Below, one piece after another: positions 17,696 through 26,187 of a stretch of DNA of 64,000 bases. The DNA is taken from assembly GCA_029228645.1 (NCBI GenBank), contig JAPTHR010000004.1, positions 1 through 64,000 on the forward strand, given 5' to 3'. Position 1 is the first letter of the stretch; the number at the start of each line of letters is the position of its first letter. Below the pieces are notes generated by a model. It made no database searches, was not told the origin of the DNA, and was given only the letters and a program-made list of their open reading frames with translations. The translations under genes were made by a program, and so were the position numbers. This stretch comes from Gammaproteobacteria bacterium Milos-ODIII6 (GTDB lineage: Bacteria; Pseudomonadota; Gammaproteobacteria; Chromatiales; Chromatiaceae).

Positions 17696-19806
17696 TTTGG
17701 AGGCGGCGTACAGGTCTTGAAAAAGTCATAGTGCTCGGCCGCCTCCAGAATACCGGCGGCATGCGGCTGCCGGGCGAAATAGATGTGATCCTGTTCCACC
17801 AGTTCAGACAACTCCTCGTAATGTCGATTGGCCACCACGACCGCGAGGGTATTACCCCGCATCAGGTCCTCATCCGCACCGGATCCACCGGCCACCAGCA
17901 TATGCTCCAGGGGGATATCGAGTCGCTGCGACACGTAACGCAGCGCCTGGCCCTTGGAGGCGCGCGCAGGGACGATATCGATGAACTGACCAAAGGAATG
18001 CGACACGTTGGCCGTCAGTTCGTGTTGCCTGATCAGCGCAATGATCTCCTCCACTGAGGGTGCCCGTCGCGGATCGTGAAAATAGGAAACCTTGAAGCGG
18101 CTGAGCTCGGTCTTTGGTTGCAGCGTAATGCCTGGCAGGTCCGCCATCACGCGCCTGATGCGCTCCGGGTTCCAATCCCAGTCGATATGGTCGGCCCAGA
18201 AGTTATCTTCATCCAGCGCCTGGCCGTAGTGTATCCGGGTGCCCAGGCTTGAAATGAGGATATCGGGGGCGGGGATTTGATTCTTGCGCATCAACGCCAG
18301 GGCCGAATCCAAGCGCCGCCCGGTGGCGATTCCGAAGGTCACGCACTTGCGGTTTTCCCGGATCACTTTGGAGAAACGGCGCAGCGCCTCCGCATTGCCG
18401 ACGAGATTCTGATCGAGGTCGGTAATGATCGCGCGATCGCGGTAGCGAACCGCTCGTCCCTGGGCCCTAGACTCAGGCAGGGGTTCGTACTTGCCCTGCA
18501 GGCCTCGAACCTGCTGCAGATAACTGAGTGCGTGGGCTTCCCAGGTGTAATGCCTGCGAACACCGGCGAGGCCGTTTTCGGATGCCTGCTGCCAGGCATC
18601 CGGGTCGGTCAGGTATTTCAAGAGGGCTGCCGCAATCTCGCCCCTGTCCAACGGATCGACCAGTGACCCATTGTGGCAGTTGCCAATGATATCGACCGGC
18701 CCACCGTTCTCGGTCGCCACCAGGGGCAGACCGCTTCCGGCCGCCTCCAGGAGCGTCAGGCCGAAAGGCTCTGTAAGCGCCGGATTGATGAACACGCCCC
18801 GACTCTCGGCCACCATGCGGTAGATCTGCGCCACCTCCTCTGGCCTGTGGCGCTTCGGCACTGCCACTTTTCCGTAGAGATCATAGCTGTCGATCAGCAG
18901 CAGGATATTGGTCAGCACCGAGCGCGCGCCCTGATCGAGATCGCGGATATCCTCGCGCGTACCGGCGACGATCAGCAGGTTGGCGGCCGCCTGCAGTGGC
19001 TCGGATTCACCGTAGGCCTCGAGCAGGGTAAGAATGTTCTTGCGCTCGTCCGGTCGGGACAAGGCCAGGATCAGTGGCTTGCCGGGATCGCCAAGGAATC
19101 GATCCACGACCTGCCTGAAGGGGATCGTCTCGTCATCGCGCGGCGGCCGGAACTGCCCCAGATCGGTACCCGGGGGGATGACCGACATACGCGCCGGATC
19201 GTAGTAATTGTAGAGGCCGTACTGCTGCTCTATCTCGTTGCGTGTGCTGGCGATCACCAGGTCCGCATTGGCCAGCACCTCCTCCTCGGCATCGATGCGG
19301 CGCGCGATGTTATAGGTTTTCTCGATCTCGGCCTTGGACAGGCCCTTGGCAAGCAGGCGCTTGCGCTTGTCCCGGCCGAGCGAATGTCCCGTGTGAACCA
19401 GGGGGACACCAAGCAGGTTGGTCAAACGCACCCCGACATAGCCGGCGTCGGCGTAATGGCTATGTACCAGCTCAGGCATGCGCGGCTGTTCGTTCAGCCA
19501 ATTGAGCAGGTTGTCGGTAAAGCTGTCGAGGTAGTCCCAAAGCTGCTCTTTCGGGAGGTATTGTTCCGGCCCTGCCTCGATCCGGATGATCCGGGCCTTG
19601 TCCGACAGCGGCTCGATGGGCTGGGCGTAGTCGTCGCTGACGGAGGGATCGACGATTCTGCGCGTCACCAGGTCCACCTGCGCAACCCCCGCCTGCTTTG
19701 CCAGGCTGCGCGCGAGGTCGATCACATACTTGGTCTGGCCGCCGGTATCGGCGTCCCGGCCCAACTCGAGGTCATTGCCCCGGATGAGGCCATGCACGCT
19801 GATCAA
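17692..19806 (-). CDS. sps: Sucrose-phosphate synthase with fused HAD domain
   Basis: This GT4-family enzyme makes sucrose 6-phosphate from a nucleotide-glucose donor and fructose 6-phosphate. It opens with ISVHGLIRG and GRDADTGGQTKYVIDLARSL. The donor-site region carries SRPDERKN near residue 265 and FINPALTEPFGLTLLEAAGSG near 345. After about residue 465 a HAD-type domain follows (RAIITDLDQNLVG ... VAGGSGADEDLM), as in plant-like two-domain synthases. The HAD part keeps its first Asp motif in altered form (TDLDQNL), so its activity is uncertain. The listed start is TTG at 19806, which truncates the first strand. In-frame codons upstream encode the expected YLLLISVHG, but no ATG or GTG exists there. 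Confidence 0.88.
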   Translation of the reverse strand: MISVHGLIRGNDLELGRDADTGGQTKYVIDLARSLAKQAGVAQVDLVTRRIVDPSVSDDYAQPIEPLSDKARIIRIEAGPEQYLPKEQLWDYLDSFTDNLLNWLNEQPRMPELVHSHYADAGYVGVRLTNLLGVPLVHTGHSLGRDKRKRLLAKGLSKAEIEKTYNIARRIDAEEEVLANADLVIASTRNEIEQQYGLYNYYDPARMSVIPPGTDLGQFRPPRDDETIPFRQVVDRFLGDPGKPLILALSRPDERKNILTLLEAYGESEPLQAAANLLIVAGTREDIRDLDQGARSVLTNILLLIDSYDLYGKVAVPKRHRPEEVAQIYRMVAESRGVFINPALTEPFGLTLLEAAGSGLPLVATENGGPVDIIGNCHNGSLVDPLDRGEIAAALLKYLTDPDAWQQASENGLAGVRRHYTWEAHALSYLQQVRGLQGKYEPLPESRAQGRAVRYRDRAIITDLDQNLVGNAEALRRFSKVIRENRKCVTFGIATGRRLDSALALMRKNQIPAPDILISSLGTRIHYGQALDEDNFWADHIDWDWNPERIRRVMADLPGITLQPKTELSRFKVSYFHDPRRAPSVEEIIALIRQHELTANVSHSFGQFIDIVPARASKGQALRYVSQRLDIPLEHMLVAGGSGADEDLMRGNTLAVVVANRHYEELSELVEQDHIYFARQPHAAGILEAAEHYDFFKTCTPPPK

Positions 19807-20153
19807 CAGCAGATAGGATTTCCCGTCTCCGACGACTTCTGGTGTGTGAACGATTGTATGACTCCCTTATTCGTCTCGATCTTGACTATTCGCGCAACAG
19901 CGCTGGATGGGTATTCGACGCCATAGCGGAGCGGCACGACGAATGGCCACTTGTCCAAGTAGTGCAATTTTACTTTCTGACCCGGCCGGATCAACCGCAC
20001 ATGACGACCAGACCCGCGCAGGGACTGGGGTTTCGGAGGCCGATTGGCTGGCGAATGATTCGCTCAAGGGTCGTTCTGAAATGTACAGCAGGCGAAGGTT
20101 CCGGTCTCAGGCTCGCTCCTGCATCTCAAATGGCTGCAAAAGCGATTTTGAAT
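19807..20153. other. Leader of sucrose operon and gap before ubiA-like gene
   Basis: About 350 bases separate the minus-strand sucrose operon from the end of the next operon. The first 48 bases next to sps probably encode its true N-terminus. An AAGGGAG ribosome-binding site lies at 19862-19868 on the minus strand. The rest contains no recognisable gene. The sucrose promoter should lie here, but I find no clear -35/-10 pair. Confidence 0.45.
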
Positions 20154-21023
20154 TTACCACAGGAGTGCGCCCAAAGACGCACTGAAGACCCCTGCGGCGG
20201 TCAGAAGAAGTAAAGCAGGCCTGGGCGTCCGGCTGAACACGATGATCAGGCCTACGGCGGCAAATGGGACAAACAGAAACAGTTCCGGCAGTTTTCCGGC
20301 GAGCCAGATGGCGCTGGCAAAACTCAGCAGGGCGAGCAGGAAAAGCAGCCGCGATGCACGCACCGTGACAGCCGACCCATAGCGAACAGCGAAGGTGTGT
20401 TTTCCGGCAGCGCGGTCGGTCTCGATCTGCGGCGGCTGGTGTGAAAGGAGTAACGAGACCGCCAGGGACGCGAAAGTCAGCATCCCGATCAACGCCGGGC
20501 CGTCCACGTGCTCGAACGCCAGCAAATACAGGCACCCGAACACCCCCGGACCATAGCAAAGCCCGGTCACCCACTCGCCCAACACTGTGTAGGAAAGCGG
20601 GCGCTTGCCGGCATTGTAGAGATAGCCGAGCAGAACCATCGGTGTGGCGATCCACAATATCCAGAGTTTGTCGCCGAACACCAAGGTGGCCACACCGAGC
20701 GTCACCCCAAGCACGCTGCTGATCGCGCCATGCACCAGAGCGACGCGTGTATCGCCCCCATGAGCACGAATCCAGGAATCGAACTTTTCGGTATCTGCCC
20801 CGAGCCGCCAGTCACTGACGTCGTTAAAGACGTTGATGGCATGCTGTAACAGCACCACCGCGGCGGTGGCGCAAACAAGGCCGGCCCACCAGATTTCCTG
20901 GCGGGCCAGCAGAATCACACCAAGGGCCGGCAGCAGCGAAACCAGGTAGATGGCCGGGTTGAGCGCCACCCCGATACCGGTTTTTGCCACTGCCTTTCCC
21001 TGGAGGTTGGATCCAACCTCCAT
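20154..21023 (-). CDS. UbiA-family prenyltransferase, MenA-like
   Basis: This 289-residue integral-membrane protein attaches a polyprenyl chain to an aromatic ring. It has about eight hydrophobic helices. The first Asp-rich motif is NVFNDVSDWRLGAD near residue 65. The second is DRAAGKHTFAVRYG near 202, which resembles the DxxxGKxT form of MenA (naphthoate prenyltransferase) more than that of UbiA itself. It is the last gene of the eleven-gene cytochrome/NrfD operon, ten bases after the ferritin-like gene. The ATG at 21023 lies at the edge of a perfect 20-base palindrome; a GTG at 20990 is a plausible alternative start. It may make a quinone used by the two NrfD modules, which is an inference. 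Confidence 0.8.
   Translation of the reverse strand: MEVGSNLQGKAVAKTGIGVALNPAIYLVSLLPALGVILLARQEIWWAGLVCATAAVVLLQHAINVFNDVSDWRLGADTEKFDSWIRAHGGDTRVALVHGAISSVLGVTLGVATLVFGDKLWILWIATPMVLLGYLYNAGKRPLSYTVLGEWVTGLCYGPGVFGCLYLLAFEHVDGPALIGMLTFASLAVSLLLSHQPPQIETDRAAGKHTFAVRYGSAVTVRASRLLFLLALLSFASAIWLAGKLPELFLFVPFAAVGLIIVFSRTPRPALLLLTAAGVFSASLGALLW
21002..21021. repeat. Perfect 20-base palindrome at ubiA-like start
   Basis: The arms GGAGGTTGGA and TCCAACCTCC join without a loop. The palindrome directly follows the ATG at 21021-21023 and is preceded by seven T residues on the coding strand. It is not a terminator, since the T-run is on the wrong side. It could be a protein-binding site or a hairpin that hides the GGAGG sequence. 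Confidence 0.65.
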
Positions 21024-21035
21024 CAAAAAAACGGC

Positions 21036-21593
21036 TCAGGCGGTTGCCGCGAGTTCCTGGCGATAGTCGTGCAATGCCGTTTCGAACCACTGCGCATGCT
21101 GCTGCTCAGAGTCGATCACGCGTTGATAGACGTCGGCGGACCGCTGGTCGCCGTCCGCAATCGCCTGATCGCGGAAGCGCGGATAGATATCGAGATACTC
21201 GCGCTCCTCCACCCGGATCGCCACCATCAAGGCCTTTTCCAGCACACCTTCCGGGTTCATGGCCATCAATTCATCGCAGTTGGCGCGGATGGTCTCGAGT
21301 GCTTCGACTGCACGCGCGGTATCCTCGCCACGCTCCGGCGTTCCCATGTCGCTGTAGACCTCGCGCAGCCAAACCGCATGCAGGCCCTCCTCACCGGCCA
21401 CCTTGGAGAACAGACGCGCCAGATCGGGGCGACCAGCGGTCCTCGCCCAGCGGGCAAATTCGGGATACATGATCTTGTTTTCGTATTCCTCGACATCCAT
21501 GAACGAGGCAGCCGTGCCGGTACGATCGTCGCACTGTTGCGCAGCGGCAAAGCATTGGAAGATCATTTCTTCGGTGATTTCCGGTTTACTCAT
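21036..21593 (-). CDS. Ferritin-like diiron protein
   Basis: This 185-residue protein has a four-helix ferritin/rubrerythrin-like fold with repeated carboxylate and histidine positions. It reads EEYENKIMYPEFARWA near residue 35, KVAGEEGLHAVWLREVY near 64, IRVEEREYLDIYPRF near 126 and SEQQHAQWFETAL near 162. The E...EExxH pairs are those of a diiron site. There is no C-terminal rubredoxin domain and no signal peptide, so it should be cytoplasmic. Family members act in peroxide reduction, iron handling or specialised oxidations. It sits between the rhodanese-like lipoprotein and the MenA-like gene in the sulfur operon. The ATG at 21593 is preferred because an upstream start would read through promoter-like sequence. 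Confidence 0.7.
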   Translation of the reverse strand: MSKPEITEEMIFQCFAAAQQCDDRTGTAASFMDVEEYENKIMYPEFARWARTAGRPDLARLFSKVAGEEGLHAVWLREVYSDMGTPERGEDTARAVEALETIRANCDELMAMNPEGVLEKALMVAIRVEEREYLDIYPRFRDQAIADGDQRSADVYQRVIDSEQQHAQWFETALHDYRQELAATA

Positions 21594-21673
21594 CTCTATC
21601 GGTCCTCTCTTTGATGGAATGGGTATTTTTCGGTATCGGAATGATCGCATTTGAAGAACGAATATCGGGCTTC

Positions 21674-22432
21674 TCAGCAACCTTCGCCAATCAGCAGCCG
21701 GGATTTGGGTTTGGCCGACTGCATGGCTGGCCCCAGGCCGAGGCCCAGCCCGAGCCCAAGGCTATCCCCAGCGGCGCCACTCTCGCCAGCCCCGGCCGGC
21801 CCGAGTCCCACATCGAGCCCCAGGCCCAGGGTATCGCTTGCGGCTGCCGGCTGCAGCGGTGGCGTATATCCCCCGGCGCGATGGACCGGCTTGACCGACA
21901 AGCCGGCAGCAGCCACGTAATCGCCTTCAAACCAGCAGGAGACCGCCTGTTGGCGCGCCATATCCGCCGCCTCCTCCCCGTCTTTGGCCGCGCCGCTCAC
22001 ATTGCGCATCTGTTCTTTCCAGGCCTTGTGACCACCGGAAAGAAAATACGCATTCACCCCCGCAAGCCGCAGCAGGGTGGCGGTCTGCGCCGCCACGTCG
22101 CTGTTCTCGGAGTACAGGATGATATCCCGTCCCTGCGGGAGGCTCGCCTGCCCTTCTGCGGACAGCAGCACAGCGCTCGAGGAGGCCTCCGAGGTGCGAA
22201 TGCGATCATCCTCCTGTTCGGCTCCCGAGCGGATATCGAGCAAAAGGTAGTCGCCACGACGCTCGAGGACACGTCCGGACAAGCTATCCACATCAATGGC
22301 ATGGTCCTGGCGGGCAATGCCTTCGGCGATCACGCCAAGGGACTCGTGACTGTCCGTTTGAGGGGCGAACTGGTCGCAAGCAGTAAGCAACAAGGCAAGA
22401 GAGATGGCAATTATTCTACTCAGCATGGTCAT
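21674..22432 (-). CDS. Rhodanese-like lipoprotein lacking catalytic Cys
   Basis: This 252-residue protein starts with a lipoprotein signal (ISLALLLTAC, lipid Cys19). A rhodanese-like domain spans about residues 40-145: DYLLLDIRSGAEQ, DIILYSENSDVAAQTATLL and AYFLSGGHKAW. The catalytic loop normally begins with Cys. Here Ser108 takes its place, so sulfur transfer by the usual mechanism is not possible. The last 60 residues are low-complexity: DTLGLGLDVGLG, then LGLGLGLGLG, and the chain ends in EGC. It follows the second NrfD gene by ten bases. It may bind rather than transfer sulfane sulfur, or tether the complex to the membrane. Both ideas are inference. Confidence 0.72.
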   Translation of the reverse strand: MTMLSRIIAISLALLLTACDQFAPQTDSHESLGVIAEGIARQDHAIDVDSLSGRVLERRGDYLLLDIRSGAEQEDDRIRTSEASSSAVLLSAEGQASLPQGRDIILYSENSDVAAQTATLLRLAGVNAYFLSGGHKAWKEQMRNVSGAAKDGEEAADMARQQAVSCWFEGDYVAAAGLSVKPVHRAGGYTPPLQPAAASDTLGLGLDVGLGPAGAGESGAAGDSLGLGLGLGLGPAMQSAKPKSRLLIGEGC

Positions 22433-22442
22433 TTCCCCGTAG

Positions 22443-23453
22443 TCATCGCAACCGCTCGAGCAGCCCAGGATCGTATTGGACGGTGTATTCGCTCCAGGTG
22501 CTGGCCTGACCGATATCGAGGGTCACCTGACGAAGCAGGTACCCCCCAAACAACACCAGTAAGGGTGCCAACAGCACCAGACTGCGGCCACCACGGATCT
22601 CCCAAAGCTCGAGCAACAGAGGCACGGCGAGTCCGACGGTAACGAACAACACCCAGAAGATCAGCGCAAATGGCCCGTCCGGATAAGTGATCAACTGCAA
22701 TGCCTGCAACTGAGCCTGTGCACCGCTGGCCAGGCCGACGATGAGCAGCCCCACGAGGAGCAGTTCGACCGCGAGCAGACCGGCATCGATCTTCGCAAAC
22801 GCATGCCGTTCACCCTTGTGGCGCGCAAACAGAATGATCAGGGCGGCTGCCGCCGAGACCCCGGAAACAAGAAAGAGGGGACCCAGGATAGCCGTGTTCC
22901 AGAAAGGACGGGCGCTGAAGGTACTCAGCAACACCCCGGTATATATCCCCAGTGACACGGCGATCGGAATCGACCAGAGCATGATCGCCCGCCGGTAACG
23001 CTGGGAAACATCGAACGCGGCACCCAACCATCTGCCGAACAGGGGCAGGCGCTCCAGCCAGGCAGCGAATCCGGGGTAACCACCGCGCAGGGTGGCGGCA
23101 ATCTGGGCCACGCTGAGCGGGTAAACAAGCAACAGAACCCAGGACCCCCAGGACATCGGCGAAGCCGGCTGCAGCGTGGTATAGAAGCGAAAAACGTAAA
23201 GCTTGTGCTCCAGATCCAGGAACAGGGTGGTCATGCCCGCCGAAAGGACGACCGGGGCCCACAGCGCGAGACGATACGCGGTGAAAGGTCGCTCCTGCGG
23301 ACTACCCTGAAGGTGAACCAGGGCGACGAACAGCATGATCCCGGCAGTGAGACCACCGAGGAAAAGGTAAACCGCCACCTCCCAGGTCCAGATCCCGAGT
23401 GATGGATCAACCAGGGCATTGGAACGGGCCGTGCTGAGTACCTCTTCGATCAT
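22443..23453 (-). CDS. NrfD/PsrC-type membrane subunit
   Basis: This 336-residue protein of the NrfD/PsrC family forms the quinone-binding membrane anchor of molybdoenzyme complexes. It begins near WTWEVAVYLFLGGLTAGIML, typical of the family, and has about eight to nine hydrophobic helices, with LFLDLEHKLYVFRFY between helices 2 and 3. It follows the four-cluster Fe-S gene by nine bases, which in turn follows the molybdoenzyme gene. The three make a standard PsrABC-like complex: catalytic subunit, electron-transfer subunit, membrane anchor. Electrons could run to or from the quinone pool. Confidence 0.85.
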   Translation of the reverse strand: MIEEVLSTARSNALVDPSLGIWTWEVAVYLFLGGLTAGIMLFVALVHLQGSPQERPFTAYRLALWAPVVLSAGMTTLFLDLEHKLYVFRFYTTLQPASPMSWGSWVLLLVYPLSVAQIAATLRGGYPGFAAWLERLPLFGRWLGAAFDVSQRYRRAIMLWSIPIAVSLGIYTGVLLSTFSARPFWNTAILGPLFLVSGVSAAAALIILFARHKGERHAFAKIDAGLLAVELLLVGLLIVGLASGAQAQLQALQLITYPDGPFALIFWVLFVTVGLAVPLLLELWEIRGGRSLVLLAPLLVLFGGYLLRQVTLDIGQASTWSEYTVQYDPGLLERLR

Positions 23454-23462
23454 GGCGATTCC

Positions 23463-24005
23463 CTAGACCAGGTAGAACACATTGGGCTTGTTGCCCGTTT
23501 CCGGCATCAGTGTCTTGTAGTTCCGGCTGAGCAAGAGTTTCGACACATCGCTTCCCGGATCATCGAGCAGACCGAAATGCATGCAATGGGTGGGACATGT
23601 TGAAACACACGCCGGATCCAGTCCTTTTTCAACCCGGTGGTGGCAGAAGGTGCATTTGTCGATATAGCCCTCCGGGTGCATCACCAGGCGTGCGTCGTAG
23701 GGACAGGCGGCGATGCATGCCTTGCAGCCAGTACATTTATCCGCGTCCACCAGGACGATATTGCTATCGTTCCACTGGTGACTGGCGCCGGTGGGGCACA
23801 ACAGCACACAGGTCGCATGGCTGCAGTGGTTGCAACGTTCGGAGCGAAACTCGGTGCGCAAATTGGGATAGCGGCCACTGGTGGCTTCCACCACCCAGTC
23901 CCGGTTGAGCCCCACCGGCACCTTGTTTTCGCTCTTGCAGGCAACCACGCAATCACCGCAGCCGATGCAGGTGCGCGTATCGATGACCATGGCATAAGTA
24001 CGCAT
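23463..24005 (-). CDS. Four-cluster Fe-S electron-transfer subunit (PsrB-like)
   Basis: This 180-residue ferredoxin-type subunit should carry four [4Fe-4S] clusters. Cysteine groups are visible as CIGCGDCVVAC near residue 14, CNHCSHATCVLLCP near 58, CTGCKACIAACP near 91 and CTFCHHRVEKGLDPAC near 118. This is the DmsB/PsrB/NrfC layout. There is no signal peptide, so it would be exported in complex with the Tat-targeted molybdoenzyme encoded just upstream (four bases apart). It should pass electrons between the molybdenum subunit and the NrfD anchor. Confidence 0.88.
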   Translation of the reverse strand: MRTYAMVIDTRTCIGCGDCVVACKSENKVPVGLNRDWVVEATSGRYPNLRTEFRSERCNHCSHATCVLLCPTGASHQWNDSNIVLVDADKCTGCKACIAACPYDARLVMHPEGYIDKCTFCHHRVEKGLDPACVSTCPTHCMHFGLLDDPGSDVSKLLLSRNYKTLMPETGNKPNVFYLV

Positions 24006-24009
24006 AGGC

Positions 24010-26181
24010 TCAGGCTTCCAGCAATCGGACGAAATTGGCCCGCATGCCGGTACTTCCGGCGATCGGGTCGATCTTGACGTTGGTGATCAGGGCCGCATCG
24101 TCCGCGCCGACGCCATGTGTCAGGCGCATGCCTTTGGCGTCATGACCGAAACCATGCACCATGAACACCGCATTGGGCGCGACGCGCTCGGTGACACGTA
24201 CCCGAATCCGGTTACTGGTCACGCCGTCCTGGTTGCGCAGGCGTATGTAGTCACCGTTGCTGATGCCATGCTCAGCGGCCGCACGCGGATTGATCCAGAC
24301 ATTGTTCTCCGGCATCAGCTCGAATAAAACCGGGTTGTTGGTGGTCCGCCCGAAGGTATGCGCGGGTGCCCGCCCGTAGATAAGGTAGTAGTGATCGGCA
24401 GGTGGCTCCTGCGGTGGCGTGTAGCGCGGAAGCGGGTCATAACCGGCTTCGGAGAGCAGACTGGAGTAGAGCTCGATCCGGCCGCTGGGTGTCTTGAAGC
24501 GACGCTCCTCCCCCTCGGAGAAGTACATCGGGGTCTTGCGCGGATACATCTTCACCCCGATCCGCTGCATCTCCTCCAGTGAACTTCCAACCTGTTGGAG
24601 CTGCCAGTCCAGGACCTCTGCATAGTCTTTCCAGGGAAAGTATTCTTCCAGCCCGAGCCGCTGCGCGAGCGCCTTGGCCATCCACCACCCGGGTTTTGTT
24701 TGATCGCGGGGCTCGAACGCCGGACTGCGCAATGCCAGGCTCGGGACGCGCTCCGGCGCATTGCGCAGGTCGTCGTAGCGCTCCAGGTAGGTGCACTCGG
24801 GCAGTATCACATCGGCATAGCCGGTGATCTCGGCCGGCTGCGTCTCCACCACCACCAGAAGTTCCAGGCTGTCAGCGGCCTGCTGCAGACGATCGCGAAT
24901 ATTCGGGACAGTCAAAGGCAAATTGGTGGCGTAGACGAACAGCCCTTTCACATAGGCATCCGGCCCGATCGCCGCCTCGATGACCGCCTGGCTCAGCCCC
25001 GATGGAGCGAGCGGGAAATCGGCCTGCACCCTCGCCTTCCAGTCGCTTTTCGCCTTTGGCGGCTTGGGTGCCGGATAGGCCGGCAGATCGACCTTTTCCT
25101 GGATGTAGAAACCGCCTTTGCGCCCCCACGAGCCGAGTAGCGCATTGAGGATCGCGATGGCGCGTCCACGCTGGGTATCGTCGCCGTACCAGGTGGTGTG
25201 GCGCCCCGGATGAACCATGCTGGCCGGCGCATGACTGGCCATTGTACGCGCGGTTTCCCGAATCAGACCCGGCTCGAGACCGGTCTCGAGGTAGGCCCAT
25301 TCCGGGCTGAAAGGCTGCACATGATCGCGTAGCTGCTCGAAGCCGGTGGCATAGCGTTGAATGTAATCCTTGTCGTACAGATCCTCGTTGATCAGCACGT
25401 TCATCCACGCGAGCAACAGCGCAATGTCGGTACCGGGACGGATGGGAAGCCAGTGATCGGATTTGCCGGCGGCAACCGAGAACCGCGGATCCACGGTGAT
25501 CAGAGAAGCGCCCTGGTCCAGCGCCTGGGTAAGTGTCTGCACCTGGCCGTTGTGCAGGTTCTCGCCGATGTGAGAACCGATCAGCACGATACAGCGCGAG
25601 TGCTGCATGTCGGTACGGTCGGGCGAGCCAACCCCCTCACCATAGGTCAGCGCGAAGGCCACCTCACGCGGCCCACGGCATTGTGCGTACGAGGGGTGCG
25701 CGTAAACATGTGAGCCATAGGCTTTCAACAGTCGTTCGAAGTGCTTGCCGCCGGAACCATGCGACAGCAGAGCGACCCGGTCCCGGCCGTGACGCTCGCC
25801 AATGGCACGCATTCGGGTGGCGATGAAATCCAGCGCCTCCTCCCACGAGACCGGCTCGAAGCTGTCCTTGCCGTTGCGGCCTACCCGCATCAATGGCTGC
25901 TTGAGGCGGTCGCGATCCTCGTACGCGCCGAGCCCACCGCTGCCGCGGGTGCAAAGGCGCCCCATGGAATGCGGGTCGTCCGGGTTGCCGGTGATCTTCC
26001 AGGGCTCGCCGTCTTCGCTGTGCACCATGCCGGCACACTTCCAGAAACAGATGTCGCATACAGTCGGACTGACAGCGACCTTGCCATCACCCGGCAGTGG
26101 GCGCGGGGCACAACCGGACAGCAACATGCTCGGCGTTGCCACGCCCAACCCGGATATCTTGATGAATTCGCGACGGTTCAT
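24010..26181 (-). CDS. PsrA/PhsA-like molybdopterin oxidoreductase
   Basis: This 723-residue periplasmic molybdoenzyme belongs to the DMSO-reductase superfamily. The N-terminus has both a twin-arginine motif (RREFIK, residues 3-8) and a lipobox LSGC (Cys24), so it may be a Tat-exported lipoprotein. An Fe-S cluster is bound by Cys42, Cys45, Cys49 and Cys77 (CDICFWKCAG ... RLCTRG). YAQCRGPREVAF places Cys168 as the molybdenum ligand, as in polysulfide, thiosulfate and nitrate (Nap) enzymes and unlike the Ser or Asp enzymes. The C-terminal cofactor domain includes YLIYGRAPAHTFGRTTNNP. It lies between a triple rhodanese gene and PsrB/PsrC-like genes. A sulfur-compound substrate is likely but not proven; arsenate and tetrathionate enzymes are alternatives. 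Confidence 0.85.
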   Translation of the reverse strand: MNRREFIKISGLGVATPSMLLSGCAPRPLPGDGKVAVSPTVCDICFWKCAGMVHSEDGEPWKITGNPDDPHSMGRLCTRGSGGLGAYEDRDRLKQPLMRVGRNGKDSFEPVSWEEALDFIATRMRAIGERHGRDRVALLSHGSGGKHFERLLKAYGSHVYAHPSYAQCRGPREVAFALTYGEGVGSPDRTDMQHSRCIVLIGSHIGENLHNGQVQTLTQALDQGASLITVDPRFSVAAGKSDHWLPIRPGTDIALLLAWMNVLINEDLYDKDYIQRYATGFEQLRDHVQPFSPEWAYLETGLEPGLIRETARTMASHAPASMVHPGRHTTWYGDDTQRGRAIAILNALLGSWGRKGGFYIQEKVDLPAYPAPKPPKAKSDWKARVQADFPLAPSGLSQAVIEAAIGPDAYVKGLFVYATNLPLTVPNIRDRLQQAADSLELLVVVETQPAEITGYADVILPECTYLERYDDLRNAPERVPSLALRSPAFEPRDQTKPGWWMAKALAQRLGLEEYFPWKDYAEVLDWQLQQVGSSLEEMQRIGVKMYPRKTPMYFSEGEERRFKTPSGRIELYSSLLSEAGYDPLPRYTPPQEPPADHYYLIYGRAPAHTFGRTTNNPVLFELMPENNVWINPRAAAEHGISNGDYIRLRNQDGVTSNRIRVRVTERVAPNAVFMVHGFGHDAKGMRLTHGVGADDAALITNVKIDPIAGSTGMRANFVRLLEA

Positions 26182-26187
26182 GGCTAC

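Noticed and set aside
19803-20000. A 65-codon minus-strand frame upstream of and overlapping sps
   Set aside because: It lies in a different frame from sps, resembles nothing I know, and overlaps the conserved sps N-terminus.
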